Shown: positions 35,356 to 43,965 of the stretch, in pieces
How positions within the stretch are numbered: the first letter of the stretch is position 1
Layout of the letters: every line of letters begins with the position of its first letter
Source of the DNA: Cohnella sp. WQ 127256
GTDB taxonomy: Bacteria; Bacillota; Bacilli; Paenibacillales; Paenibacillaceae
Reading direction: 5' to 3'
Assembly (NCBI RefSeq): GCF_024519285.1
Contig: NZ_JAMZCY010000003.1
Span: 1-64,000 of the forward strand
Length of the DNA stretch: 64,000 nucleotides
Position numbers and translations under genes: made by a program
The notes under the pieces: generated by a model
Told to the model about the DNA's origin: nothing
Databases searched by the model: none
What the model saw: the letters and a program-made list of their open reading frames with translations, nothing else

Positions 35356-36192
35356 ATGCTACATATTGTCGCTTGTATTAAACAGGTACCGGATACGAAG
35401 ATCATCAAGATGAATCCTAAGACGAATACGATGGACCGATCCAGCGCTCCGGCGATCCTGAATCCGTACGATTCGCATGCGGTGGAGGAAGCGGTTAGGC
35501 TTCGAGCCCGATATGGGGGGGTTGTATCGGTGCTTACGATGGGACCACCACCAGCGGTTAAAGCAATCCGGAAATGTATCGAGATCGGAGCGGACGAAGG
35601 GTATATGATCACAGACCGGGCGTTCGCCGGTGCAGATACATTGGCGACTAGCTACGCACTGACGAAAGCGCTAGAGAAGATCGGAGAGATTCGTCCTATT
35701 GACGTGATCATTTGTGGCAAAATGACAATCGACGGAGATACCGGCCAAGTCGGACCCGGAATCGCAAGGCGATTAGATATGCCGCCGCTGACATCAGTTA
35801 ATAAAGTAGTCGAGATTAATCAAGCCGAAAGGTACACGATTATTCATAGGAAACTAGAGGATGGGCATGAGGTCATCCGTTCGACGTTACCTTGTCTATT
35901 CTCGGTAGAGAAAGACATCAACGATGTTCCCTATTCCACGTTACCGAATATGCTGCGTGCTGCACGTTATCAGCCACATATCTGGTCAGTGAGCGATCTA
36001 GGAGATATCGATAAAACGCAGCTGGGTCTGAAGGGTTCACCAACAATCGTTAGCTCAGTATGGGCGCCCCAAAAGCCACAGGGTGGAAAGCTGTTGGAAG
36101 GTGAGCCAGAGGAGCAAATCCGTCAGCTGTTGGATGTTTTGCTTGAGCGTAGGGAGCTGTTCGAAGTGAGCGCAGGAGGTGGGGCTTCTTGA
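35356..36192 (+). CDS. fixA: FixA, ETF beta-type subunit of the FixABCX complex
   Basis: The beta-type ETF subunit of about 278 residues, MLHIVACIKQVPDTKIIKMN, with NPYDSHAVEEAVRLRARYGG, IEIGADEGYMITDRAFAGAD and CGKMTIDGDTGQVGPGIARR. It is clearly related to EtfB at 1232 but longer at the C-terminus and part of a fixABCX set. In such complexes the ETF dimer holds the bifurcating flavin that takes electrons from NADH. The ATG at 35356 is preferred (GAAAGGG 8 bp upstream); an in-frame GTG at 35347 is the alternative. fixB overlaps by 4 bp. The space before it holds only a weak promoter candidate (TATAAA at 35298). Confidence 0.9.
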   Translation: MLHIVACIKQVPDTKIIKMNPKTNTMDRSSAPAILNPYDSHAVEEAVRLRARYGGVVSVLTMGPPPAVKAIRKCIEIGADEGYMITDRAFAGADTLATSYALTKALEKIGEIRPIDVIICGKMTIDGDTGQVGPGIARRLDMPPLTSVNKVVEINQAERYTIIHRKLEDGHEVIRSTLPCLFSVEKDINDVPYSTLPNMLRAARYQPHIWSVSDLGDIDKTQLGLKGSPTIVSSVWAPQKPQGGKLLEGEPEEQIRQLLDVLLERRELFEVSAGGGAS

Positions 36193-37223
36193 ATCACGAA
36201 GATTATCGCGGAATCTGGGTGTTCATCGAGGAGAAGAATGGAGCGGTTGCTCCAGTATCGCTAGAGCTCCTGGGTGCAGGAAGGCAACTTGCGGATAAAA
36301 GAAAAACAGAACTGGCTGGTATATTAATCGGAGACAATGTTCAAGCTCTCGTTCGGACTGCAATCGAGTATGGCGCGGACAAAGTATATGTATACGATGC
36401 CCCTATCTACCGCTTCTATCGGACGGAAACTTATATGAGGGCAATTCTTGCCTGTGTAGAAAAGTATAAACCGGAAATTCTGTTGTATGGAGCGACCTCA
36501 ACGGGAAAAGATTTGGCGAGTGCAGTAGCTACGGACTTGCCAACAGGACTAACCGCTGACACGACACAGCTTGATGTGGAAGAGGATACGGGCTTGCTTC
36601 TCGCATCTCGACCCGCATTCGGTGGAAACATCATGGCGACGATATTATGTAAGAAATATCGCCCGCAGATGGCCACTGTACGTCCTAAAGTTATGAAAGC
36701 GCTCGCGCGAAATAAGGGAGCGACAGGCGAGCTCATCGAGGAAAGTATACCAATCAAGGAAGAGGATATTCGCACGAAGGTGCTTGAGATCGTTAGAACG
36801 ACGGTGCAGCATGTCCGTATCGACGAAGCCGATATTATCGTGGCGGGTGGCAAAGGTCTTGGTGGACCGAAAGGCTTCCAAGTCATTCATCAGCTTGCTG
36901 AGACGTTGGGTGCAGCGGTGGGGGCGAGTCGAGATGTTGTGGAGGCAGGTTGGGTGCCGCATCATCATCAGGTCGGGCAGACGGGAGTGACGGTTACTCC
37001 GAAAATTTATTTTGCCATCGGAATATCCGGGGCCATTCAGCACATCGTTGGCATGCAGAACTCAGGTCTTATTATTGCGATTAACAAAGACCCGGCTGCT
37101 CCGATCTTCCAATCCTCCCATTATGGAATCGTAGGAGATGCTCTCACAATCGTGCCTATGCTTACCGAAGCTTTCAAATCCGCACTAGGAAGAAAGGAAG
37201 AGGTTGATGCCGGAAAAGTTTGA
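36189..37223 (+). CDS. fixB: FixB, ETF alpha-type subunit of the FixABCX complex
   Basis: The alpha-type subunit with 344 residues. N-terminal GIWVFIEEKNGAVAPVSLELL is followed by the FAD domain with IIVAGGKGLGG, GAAVGASRDVVEAGWVPH, HQVGQTGVTVTPKIYFAIG and INKDPAAPIFQSSHYGIVGD. The TTG start overlaps the fixA stop (TTGA) and has a strong AGGAGGTG site. It lies between fixA and fixC, all tightly packed. It is distinct in sequence and base composition from etfA at 219, so the two ETFs are unlikely to be a recent duplication. Confidence 0.92.
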   Translation: MNHEDYRGIWVFIEEKNGAVAPVSLELLGAGRQLADKRKTELAGILIGDNVQALVRTAIEYGADKVYVYDAPIYRFYRTETYMRAILACVEKYKPEILLYGATSTGKDLASAVATDLPTGLTADTTQLDVEEDTGLLLASRPAFGGNIMATILCKKYRPQMATVRPKVMKALARNKGATGELIEESIPIKEEDIRTKVLEIVRTTVQHVRIDEADIIVAGGKGLGGPKGFQVIHQLAETLGAAVGASRDVVEAGWVPHHHQVGQTGVTVTPKIYFAIGISGAIQHIVGMQNSGLIIAINKDPAAPIFQSSHYGIVGDALTIVPMLTEAFKSALGRKEEVDAGKV

Positions 37224-38502
37224 TGCCATCGTCGTTGGAGCGGGACCTGCGGGAATTGCATGTGCTTATGAATTAGGTAAGGCAGGAGCGAAAGTGTTAC
37301 TCATAGAACGAGGGGAATATCCTGGTTCTAAGAACGTAATGGGGGGTGTACTCTATCGTAAAATGATGGAGGAAATCATACCGGACTTTCACAAGGAGGC
37401 CCCCCTAGAGCGCCCGATCGTTGAACAGCGGTTCATGATGATGGATAAGACTTCGGCGGTTACCTTCTCCTACAAAGGGTTGGAATGGGCAACGGATCCC
37501 TTTAACAACTTCACTGTGCTTCGCGCTAAGTTTGATCAATGGTTTGCTTCCAAAGCGGTTGAGCAGGGAGCTCTGCTCATTAATGAAACAGTCGTGCTGG
37601 AATGCATTGTAGAGGATGGTAAGGTTGTTGGCGTTCGGACGGATCGACCAGATGGGGAGCTGCGAGCAGATGTTGTTGTTCTAGCGGATGGAGTGAACTC
37701 GCTATTAGCAAAGTCACTTGGCTTCCATAAGGAATTTCGTCCAGATGAAGTGGCTTTGGCAACGATGGAAATATTGAAGCTCGACAAGAAAATCATCGAA
37801 GATCGATTTAACCTGGAAGAAGGCCAAGGCTGTACGATTGAGCTGTTCGGAGATGCAACAAAAGGCATACTCGGGACAGGATTCTTGTATACGAATAAGG
37901 ATACGCTTAGTATCGGCGTAGGCACGTTACTTTCCGGACTAATCAAGCATAAGATAAAGCCTTACGAACTCATGGAATATGTGAAAATGCATCCGATGAT
38001 CCGCCCTTATATTCAGGGCGCTGAGCCGCAAGAGTATCTCGCGCATCTCATTCCTGAAGGCGGTTACCATTCGATGCCGAAGGTTGTAGCAGCGGGAGTC
38101 CTCGTTGTTGGAGATGCGGCGCAGCTTGTGAATGCCATACACCGTGAGGGCTCCAATATGGCAATGACCTCGGGGAGATTCGCTGCCGAGACAATCGTAG
38201 CAGCGATGGGTCGGGGGGATTTCTCCGAAGCTTCACTCGATGAGTACCGGAAGAAGCTGATGGGTAGCTTCGTGGGGCAGGATCTGAAGAAGTACAAGGA
38301 CGCGACACATCATTTCGATAAGTTCCCACAATATTTCGAGCAATATATTCCTATGGTGAACCGTGCAGCTAGTCAGATGCTAACCGTGGATGGTTCCTCT
38401 AAACGAGAGAAGCAGAAGAAGATATGGAAAGAAATTGGCCCGGCGAAGAAGAAGCTCAAGATTGCTCGTGATCTACTTCGAGTATGGAAGGTGATGAAGT
38501 GA
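37207..38502 (+). CDS. fixC: FixC, flavoprotein quinone oxidoreductase of FixABCX
   Basis: An FAD protein of about 431 residues related to ETF-quinone oxidoreductase. The dinucleotide motif is IVVGAGPAGIACAYELGKAG, and later GVLVVGDAAQLVNAIHREGSN is the second FAD motif. It is expected to take one electron branch from FixAB to the quinone pool. The ATG at 37207 (AAAGGA 8 bp upstream) overlaps the fixB end. The downstream fixX overlaps its stop codon as TGATG. Confidence 0.92.
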   Translation: MPEKFDAIVVGAGPAGIACAYELGKAGAKVLLIERGEYPGSKNVMGGVLYRKMMEEIIPDFHKEAPLERPIVEQRFMMMDKTSAVTFSYKGLEWATDPFNNFTVLRAKFDQWFASKAVEQGALLINETVVLECIVEDGKVVGVRTDRPDGELRADVVVLADGVNSLLAKSLGFHKEFRPDEVALATMEILKLDKKIIEDRFNLEEGQGCTIELFGDATKGILGTGFLYTNKDTLSIGVGTLLSGLIKHKIKPYELMEYVKMHPMIRPYIQGAEPQEYLAHLIPEGGYHSMPKVVAAGVLVVGDAAQLVNAIHREGSNMAMTSGRFAAETIVAAMGRGDFSEASLDEYRKKLMGSFVGQDLKKYKDATHHFDKFPQYFEQYIPMVNRAASQMLTVDGSSKREKQKKIWKEIGPAKKKLKIARDLLRVWKVMK

Positions 38503-38807
38503 TGAGCGAGCCACAGCCAGCTGCGAAGACAGCTAATATCGAGGAGAAGCAATATTTACTCCGGTTTAATGCCGATAATCAGTCCCACCTTCATGTTATG
38601 GATACAGAGGTTTGCATGACAAGCTGCCCCGATAAGATTTGCACCATATTTTGTCCGGCTGAAGTGTATAAATGGGAGGAAATCCGCATGCATGTCGGCT
38701 ATGAGGGCTGTCATGAATGTGGGAGCTGTCGCATTGGCTGTCCACATCAGAATATCAAGTGGGTGTATCCAAAGGGTGGGCATGGTATCGTCTTTCGACT
38801 CGGGTGA
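38502..38807 (+). CDS. fixX: FixX, ferredoxin-like protein of FixABCX
   Basis: A small iron-sulfur partner of FixC, about 101 residues. Cysteines lie in CMTSCPDKICTIFCPAEVY and in CHECGSCRIGCPHQNIKW; the second is a standard 4Fe-4S motif with a distal CP. The ATG at 38502 shares its A with the fixC stop and has an AAGGTG site 8 bp upstream. An in-frame ATG at 38484 is less likely. With FixC it forms the equivalent of a complete ETF-quinone oxidoreductase. Confidence 0.9.
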   Translation: MSEPQPAAKTANIEEKQYLLRFNADNQSHLHVMDTEVCMTSCPDKICTIFCPAEVYKWEEIRMHVGYEGCHECGSCRIGCPHQNIKWVYPKGGHGIVFRLG

Positions 38808-38824
38808 CAGGGGTGGGACGCAGG

Positions 38825-38977
38825 ATGAAGGTTGGCGATCATGTCGTATATGTTCAGGATGGATCCAAAGGAATCATCATGGAAGTCCATGGTAACCTGT
38901 ACCATATCGTATGGGAGGATCATTTTAGCAGCTGGGAATATGGGGAGAGGTTAACCCTAGTAGAAGCTTACCCGTGA
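38825..38977 (+). CDS. Small 50-residue protein with SH3/KOW-like start
   Basis: A short protein beginning MKVGDHVVYVQDGSKGIIME, with beta-strand pattern and a Gly-x-x-Gly turn like a KOW or Tudor fold, then a Trp-rich acidic end. An AGGGGTGGG site is 7 bp upstream. It follows fixX by 17 bp and its stop lies inside the operon terminator stem, so it is probably the last gene of the fix operon. I do not recognise a named family, and the fold suggestion is weak. Confidence 0.6.
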   Translation: MKVGDHVVYVQDGSKGIIMEVHGNLYHIVWEDHFSSWEYGERLTLVEAYP

Positions 38978-39002
38978 TTAATTGGCGGGTAAGCTTTTTT
39001 TC
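38964..39002 (+). terminator. Intrinsic terminator of the fix operon
   Basis: AAGCTTACCCG (38964-38974) pairs with CGGGTAAGCTT (38986-38996), followed by a long T-run. The left arm overlaps the last codons of the 50-residue gene. Confidence 0.9.
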
Positions 39003-39074
39003 TTAACATTATAGAATGTATAGCATTTTGAAGGGAAAAATCGTATGTAGCCAAAGTGGGTCGCATACCGACTT

Positions 39075-39116
39075 AAACGATCTCCTGCCATCCCCAAGGA
39101 CGGCGGGAGATCGTTT
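39075..39116. other. Strong 15-bp hairpin without a T-run
   Basis: AAACGATCTCCTGCC (39075-39089) pairs with GGCGGGAGATCGTTT (39102-39116), all 15 pairs formed with one G-T wobble, over a 12-base loop. No T-run follows on either strand. It lies about 40 bp before the sugar dehydrogenase start and could be a leader hairpin, an operator or a relic terminator. Confidence 0.6.
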
Positions 39117-39158
39117 ATGCTTGTATGTTATGATCAAAGATAAAGGGGGCTGTTATAA

Positions 39159-40328
39159 ATGAGACGACTTGGATGGGTACTAACCGGTGTACTAATGATG
39201 GTAAGCGTCACTGCATGCTGGGGCTCAAAGGAGTCTACGACTTCTACGCAAACAACGCCAATAAGAGCAGAGCAGGATGGAATAGCTCTGGATCCTATTT
39301 TTGGACAAGAGCGTTTCGACATGCCCGTTGGGTTAGAGCACCGGATTGGCTATTCCGATATCGTTTACATTATAGAACAGCCGGGACGGATCGTAAGTAA
39401 GAATATTAAACAACCCACGGATAAGGCAGTGGTTGTTCTCGATATTACGGATCGTGTATCCGACGCAGAGAGTGAGCAAGGCTTACTTGGCTTGGCATTC
39501 CATCCACAACACCCGAACCAAGCCTATGTGAATTATACGACGGAGACCCACACGATTATCGCACGGTATGATGCTGATCCAGCGAGCCCCGGGTATCTAA
39601 ATCCTTCAAGTGAACAAATCCTATTAACCTTTGAGCAGCCATTTCCGAACCACAATGGGGGTCAGCTGGCTTTTGGTCCGGATGGTTTCTTGTATATAGC
39701 GACCGGTGATGGTGGCAGTGGAGGCGACCCTCATAATAACAGCCAGAACCTTCAAAGCCTGCTAGGGAAAATACTTCGCATTGACGTAGATAACAAGTCA
39801 GAAGAACGTGAGTATGTGATACCCTCCGATAACCCTTTTATCGACGAGGGTATGTCTGAAATCTATGCTTACGGGCTGCGAAACCCTTGGCGGTTCAGCT
39901 TCGACGAGGTAACCGGTAACCTATGGGCGGCGGATGTCGGCCAGAATCGCTATGAAGAAATCAATCTTATAGAGAAGGGCAAAAACTATGGGTGGCGTAT
40001 TCAGGAAGGAATGGAGTGCTTCAATCCTGAGGACGGATGTACGAAAGAAGGCTTAGAGCAGCCTCTATTTACATATGATCACGATCAAGGAATATCGATT
40101 ACGGGAGGGTACGTCTACAGAGGCAAGCAACTGCCTAAGCTTATTGGCTCATATATCTATGCTGATTATGGAACGGGGCTAGTGTGGGCACTGCAACAAC
40201 GCAAGGATGGAACAATAGAGAATAGAACCCTGCTGCAATCTGACGCCAATGTTACCTCCTTTGGTCGGGATTCGGAAGGTGAACTGTACATTTGTACACA
40301 GGAGGGTCAGGTTTTAAGAATATTTTAG
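39159..40328 (+). CDS. PQQ-type sugar dehydrogenase-like lipoprotein (GSDH family)
   Basis: A six-bladed beta-propeller of the soluble glucose/sorbosone dehydrogenase family, 389 residues. A lipoprotein signal peptide ends at SVTAC. Family motifs are GLEHRIGYSDIVYIIEQPGR, EQGLLGLAFHP, HNGGQLAFGPDGFLYIATGD, AYGLRNPWRFSFD, LWAADVGQNRYEEIN and GKNYGW. The catalytic His of the family would lie in the HNGG motif. No PQQ synthesis genes are in the window, so cofactor use is uncertain; many Firmicute members have no proven activity. The ATG at 39159 lies about 15 bp after a GGGGG stretch. Confidence 0.88.
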   Translation: MRRLGWVLTGVLMMVSVTACWGSKESTTSTQTTPIRAEQDGIALDPIFGQERFDMPVGLEHRIGYSDIVYIIEQPGRIVSKNIKQPTDKAVVVLDITDRVSDAESEQGLLGLAFHPQHPNQAYVNYTTETHTIIARYDADPASPGYLNPSSEQILLTFEQPFPNHNGGQLAFGPDGFLYIATGDGGSGGDPHNNSQNLQSLLGKILRIDVDNKSEEREYVIPSDNPFIDEGMSEIYAYGLRNPWRFSFDEVTGNLWAADVGQNRYEEINLIEKGKNYGWRIQEGMECFNPEDGCTKEGLEQPLFTYDHDQGISITGGYVYRGKQLPKLIGSYIYADYGTGLVWALQQRKDGTIENRTLLQSDANVTSFGRDSEGELYICTQEGQVLRIF

Positions 40329-40339
40329 GTGGTTAAGCA

Positions 40340-40368
40340 TAGACGCATGTACTATTTCCTACTATAAT
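40340..40368 (+). promoter_or_regulatory. Probable promoter of the zinc-ribbon gene pair
   Basis: A perfect TATAAT is at 40363-40368, with a weak -35 TAGACG (40340-40345) at 17 bp. It starts just after the sugar dehydrogenase stop. Confidence 0.45.
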
Positions 40369-40429
40369 ACTTATGATTACTAGGGTATTATTTCTAGAAT
40401 ATAACAGTTTTATGGAGGATGAGTCGAGC

Positions 40430-41281
40430 GTGCAGTGTACTCAATGCGGTCAGATCAATCAGTCAGCGAAGTTTTGTGTGAAATGTGGGACTCAATTACA
40501 GGTGGCAGCAACATCAGAGACAGCTAGCAACAATTTTCCACCATCAACTAGCTCGGTACCCCAACCGCCTGTAAGTCATCAGCCATTACCGGTTCAACTT
40601 AGCAAATCAGTTGAGCAGCCAGCTGCTTCAGCCCAAATGAATCCACAGCTTCAACAGGTGAAGCAGGTGAGTAAACAATATCTCAACTACTTTCTTGAGG
40701 TACTGAAGAGTCCTATGAGGACAGGACAAAGCTCGAATGCCGGACATATGGTGAATGGACTGATCACCCTTATTTTATTTGCACTGATCTTACCTTTAAT
40801 GGTCTACTTCCAGCTACGCGGGCAGGTTTCTCGTATAGGTTTCGGATTTGAAGATCATATTTCATTTGTTGATGTCGTGATTAAGCCATCATTCTTTTTG
40901 TTCATTATCGTCATGCTTGTGAATTCAATCATGTTCTTAGTGCTCAAGATAGGGAATGTGGGAGTGAGTTATCGTGAAGTCACAGCAAGGTTTGGAAGCT
41001 TCATGATTCCAGCCGTGGCTTTCTTCCTTGTCTCGCTATTGTTCTCCTTTATTAGCGACGGATCGGTTGTGATGGGGCTGTTAATTGGCTTGGGATTATT
41101 CTCGTGGCTTGTTGCGGTTTGCCTAGTCATCTTCAGCTTTAAGAAGGATCATACAAGTGGCATGGATGCTTTCTACGGTGTCATTATTACCTATGCCGCT
41201 TCTATTATATTAATCGCTCTTCTAGGAGAAGATATCGCTTCTACCTTATTTGGTAATTTAGAAAACTCTTTCTTTTTCTAA
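40430..41281 (+). CDS. Zinc-ribbon membrane protein of unknown function
   Basis: About 283 residues. The N-terminal zinc ribbon MQCTQCGQINQSAKFCVKCG holds four cysteines in CxxC-CxxC form, a low-complexity Pro/Ser/Gln linker follows (to about residue 90), and five hydrophobic segments fill the rest. This resembles Firmicute membrane proteins with a cytoplasmic zinc ribbon. The GTG at 40430 is chosen as ribbons of this type begin at the start codon and a GGAGG site lies upstream; longer frames from 40373 would precede that site. It neighbours a TcaA-like gene that has a similar ribbon, so the two may work together. No function is assigned. Confidence 0.75.
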   Translation: MQCTQCGQINQSAKFCVKCGTQLQVAATSETASNNFPPSTSSVPQPPVSHQPLPVQLSKSVEQPAASAQMNPQLQQVKQVSKQYLNYFLEVLKSPMRTGQSSNAGHMVNGLITLILFALILPLMVYFQLRGQVSRIGFGFEDHISFVDVVIKPSFFLFIIVMLVNSIMFLVLKIGNVGVSYREVTARFGSFMIPAVAFFLVSLLFSFISDGSVVMGLLIGLGLFSWLVAVCLVIFSFKKDHTSGMDAFYGVIITYAASIILIALLGEDIASTLFGNLENSFFF

Positions 41282-41314
41282 TGAAATCGGAATACATAGT
41301 TAATAGATAGGAAG

Positions 41315-42781
41315 GTGAAAATCATCGCTACTTTACATTACTGTAAAGAGTGTGGGACGAGAATGGTAGGTGACTATTCCTTCTGTCCAGAATGCGGCAG
41401 TCCAGTTGAGCCTCGCGATTCGCAAGAGGTTCCAGCTCAGACTCCGGAAGCCGTCCCATCATCGCCTAATCAGCATTCGAGCACTGTCCATGCATTATCG
41501 AAGAAAGCTAAGATCATGATCGCTAGTGGGGTCGTAGTTGTCTTGCTGTTTGTCGGACTATATTTTCTAGGTAAGTATTTGACGGATGATCAGCGACTAA
41601 TCGAACGTTTCGAGCAAACGGTAGACGGGGATAAGGCGGGCAAGCTATTCGATATGCTGTCAGCTTCCAATGAGGATATTCAATTCACCCAGAAGACAGC
41701 TGACGGAATTGTTGCCTACTTAAAGTCGAATAAGGCATCGTTGGAAGCCATTATTGAAGAATTGAATTCAGAGGCCGAGCAGCTTAACAAAGGCGATATG
41801 AAATCGTTCGAGAATGACCTCGATACCGCATTCATTTACTTACAAAAGAAGGACAAGAAGCGTTGGTTTATCTTTGAGGATTATGAATTAAAGCTCAAGC
41901 GTTATATGGTTCCGGTGCAAACGAACTTCGCAGGAGCTAAAATTCTCGTAGATGACAAAGAAGCGGTCACTACAGAGGAAGAGAACTCTGCGGTCGAGCT
42001 AGGTCCTTTCTTGCCGGGGGAGTATGAAATTAAGGCGATTTATGAAGGGGAATATACGACCTTAGAAAATGAGACGAAGATATCGCTCTTCCCGATGAAA
42101 CGCGATAACAATTCGGTTGAGATTATCCTCGAAGGGGATTATGTCAATGTGAGCTCCAACAACAGTTATGCAAAAATATTTATTAACAATAAGGATATTA
42201 ATCTAGCAGTAGGCGACGGGCAACGGATTGGTCCAATCGCAGTGGATGGCTCGAACAAAATAGTAGTAGAAGTTGCATTTCCATGGGGGAAGAAGCGAAG
42301 TGGAGAGCAAGTCTTAGATTCGGATCAAGTAGAGCTTAATGTTGAGGGAATTGATGATAAGCTCAAAGAGGATGTTATGGGCGTGACTCATGATTTTCTG
42401 TCGAGCTGGATGCAGTCGTTCCAGGCCCGTGAAAATCAACTTCGGCATGTTCACCCAGATAGATTAGGGGATTACACGGAGTATTTCACCGATATGGTAG
42501 TGAATAATGAGTCTTACATCGGTACGTTGAATAAGATGACATTTGATTTGGATAGCTTCAAAGTGAACCAATATGATGAAGCGGATTATTCGATTTCCGT
42601 TAAGGCAATGATTGATTATAGTGAAGTGTTCTACTACAAGGAATTCGATCCTAATCCTGTTCCGGTGGATGGCACTAACTATGAGGAATATCACCTCGTG
42701 TACGAAGATGGACAGTGGCTAGTTTCTGGATGGAGTAAAGTCAACGACTTTAGCACAGCTAATACTAAGGTGTACAAATAA
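41315..42781 (+). CDS. TcaA-like zinc-ribbon membrane protein
   Basis: A 488-residue protein with zinc ribbon CKECGTRMVGDYSFCPECGS (CxxC pairs), one membrane helix (about residues 66-88) and a long extracellular part with repeated beta domains and a C-terminal NTF2-like segment ending LVYEDGQWLVSGWSK. The layout matches the TcaA/YvbJ family; Staphylococcus TcaA affects glycopeptide tolerance and envelope stress. The GTG at 41315 lies within the GGAAGGTGA site itself, so the true start is uncertain. It follows the other zinc-ribbon gene by 33 bp and ends at a strong terminator. Confidence 0.8.
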   Translation: MKIIATLHYCKECGTRMVGDYSFCPECGSPVEPRDSQEVPAQTPEAVPSSPNQHSSTVHALSKKAKIMIASGVVVVLLFVGLYFLGKYLTDDQRLIERFEQTVDGDKAGKLFDMLSASNEDIQFTQKTADGIVAYLKSNKASLEAIIEELNSEAEQLNKGDMKSFENDLDTAFIYLQKKDKKRWFIFEDYELKLKRYMVPVQTNFAGAKILVDDKEAVTTEEENSAVELGPFLPGEYEIKAIYEGEYTTLENETKISLFPMKRDNNSVEIILEGDYVNVSSNNSYAKIFINNKDINLAVGDGQRIGPIAVDGSNKIVVEVAFPWGKKRSGEQVLDSDQVELNVEGIDDKLKEDVMGVTHDFLSSWMQSFQARENQLRHVHPDRLGDYTEYFTDMVVNNESYIGTLNKMTFDLDSFKVNQYDEADYSISVKAMIDYSEVFYYKEFDPNPVPVDGTNYEEYHLVYEDGQWLVSGWSKVNDFSTANTKVYK

Positions 42782-42783
42782 CA

Positions 42784-42823
42784 AAAGGCCGCCCTCGAAG
42801 AGAATTCTTCGAGGGCGGCCTTT
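42784..42823. terminator. Perfect bidirectional terminator hairpin
   Basis: AAAGGCCGCCCTCGAAGA (42784-42801) pairs without mismatch with its inverted copy (42806-42823) over GAAT. It separates the TcaA-like gene from the convergent pseudouridine synthase and suits termination from both sides, though T-runs are short. Confidence 0.88.
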
Positions 42824-42827
42824 GTCC

Positions 42828-43766
42828 TTATTTAGGATCTTCCTTGAATTGGCTCATGAATTGCTTAGGGACATCTGTCTCATAACGCATCACCTTGCCC
42901 GTGATCGGATGCTCGAAGGCAAGCACCCGGGCATGAAGGCCAAGTCTAGAGAAGGGCTTAGTCTTAGAGCCGTATTTCTTGTCGCTTGCGATTGGATGAC
43001 CGATATCCTGCATGTGTACGCGAATTTGGTTTTTGCGACCGGTCTCAAGTTGGATTTCCACGAGAGAGTAGTTACGATTTGCGCGCAGCACTTTGTAGTG
43101 AGTCACTGCGTGTAGTCCATCATTTGGCGTGAGGCTGGAATACATCTTAAGTGTGGACGTTTCTTTCAACCAAGAGGTGATTGTGCCTTGGGTTTTCTTG
43201 ACCAACCCTTCGACTAACGCGACGTACGTACGTTCCTTAACGACGTCCTTCCAGTTATCTTGCATCTTTTGCTGAATATTCTCGCTCTTAGCGAACATCA
43301 TAACGCCCGAGGTATCTCTGTCTAAACGGTGTAACACAAAGATGCGGTTGTTTGGATTCGTAATTCGAACATGTGCGGTGAGCTGTCGGTAAGCTGTTAA
43401 CTCGGTTTCTTTATCGGTTGCAATGGATAACAATCCAGCATCCTTGTTAATGACGATAAGCGCATCATCCTCATAGAGGATCTTAATGCCCGCTAATGGA
43501 GGGGCAATCGTTGTACGATCTTTGCGCACGGTAACGACTTGTCCAGCCTTAAGCGGATGGTTATACAGCTTCTCGACCCGGTCGTCGACAGCAACTTGTC
43601 CATGAGCTAGCAAGGATTTAATGGAATTCCGTCCTTGAGGAGAGAGCTTATCCAGAAGGAAAAGCAACAGCTCGCTCTTTTCCGTTACCTTGAATTGCTT
43701 CGGTGGTGTTTGATTCCTGTTTAATGCCCCGATATGTGGACGGGGTGCTTTATTTCCTTTTTTCAT
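42828..43766 (-). CDS. RluD-family pseudouridine synthase
   Basis: A tRNA or rRNA pseudouridine synthase of about 312 residues. An S4-like RNA-binding segment comes first (about 30-90, with SIKSLLAHGQVAVDDRVEKL), then the catalytic core with HRLDRDTSGVMMFAKS holding the catalytic Asp, ILYEDDALIVINKDAGLLSI, ETGRKNQIRVHMQDIGHPI and LGLHARVLAFEHP. The ATG at 43766 is chosen because the residues upstream are unlike the family. The ribosome site is weak (AAAGGA about 14 bp away). The exact target uridine cannot be told from sequence. Confidence 0.9.
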   Translation of the reverse strand: MKKGNKAPRPHIGALNRNQTPPKQFKVTEKSELLLFLLDKLSPQGRNSIKSLLAHGQVAVDDRVEKLYNHPLKAGQVVTVRKDRTTIAPPLAGIKILYEDDALIVINKDAGLLSIATDKETELTAYRQLTAHVRITNPNNRIFVLHRLDRDTSGVMMFAKSENIQQKMQDNWKDVVKERTYVALVEGLVKKTQGTITSWLKETSTLKMYSSLTPNDGLHAVTHYKVLRANRNYSLVEIQLETGRKNQIRVHMQDIGHPIASDKKYGSKTKPFSRLGLHARVLAFEHPITGKVMRYETDVPKQFMSQFKEDPK

Positions 43767-43889
43767 AGAGAATCTATCGTTCCTTTCGGTATCGCGTGCA
43801 TAATGATGGTGGGTCAAGTATACCTTATTTAGCTACACTAATGAAATTAACGAATAAGAATTCGTTTGTATATTTTTTCCTAGAATGAC

Positions 43890-43918
43890 TTGACGACACT
43901 GTGATCACCTTGTATAGT
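43890..43918 (+). promoter_or_regulatory. Sigma-A promoter of the GntR/ABC operon
   Basis: TTGACG (43890-43895) is 17 bp from TATAGT (43913-43918), about 45 bp before the first gene. Confidence 0.75.
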
Positions 43919-43938
43919 GTGTATGAGGATATACACAC
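43917..43938. promoter_or_regulatory. Candidate GntR operator at the transcription start
   Basis: GTGTGTAT (43917-43924) and ATACACAC (43931-43938) form a perfect inverted repeat with an 6-bp centre. It overlaps the end of the -10 box and the start site, so a bound protein would repress. The YtrA-type GntR regulator encoded in the same operon is the likely binder, by analogy with autoregulated ytr operons. Confidence 0.55.
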
Positions 43939-43965
43939 ATAAACACTGAACCGGAGGAAACAGTC

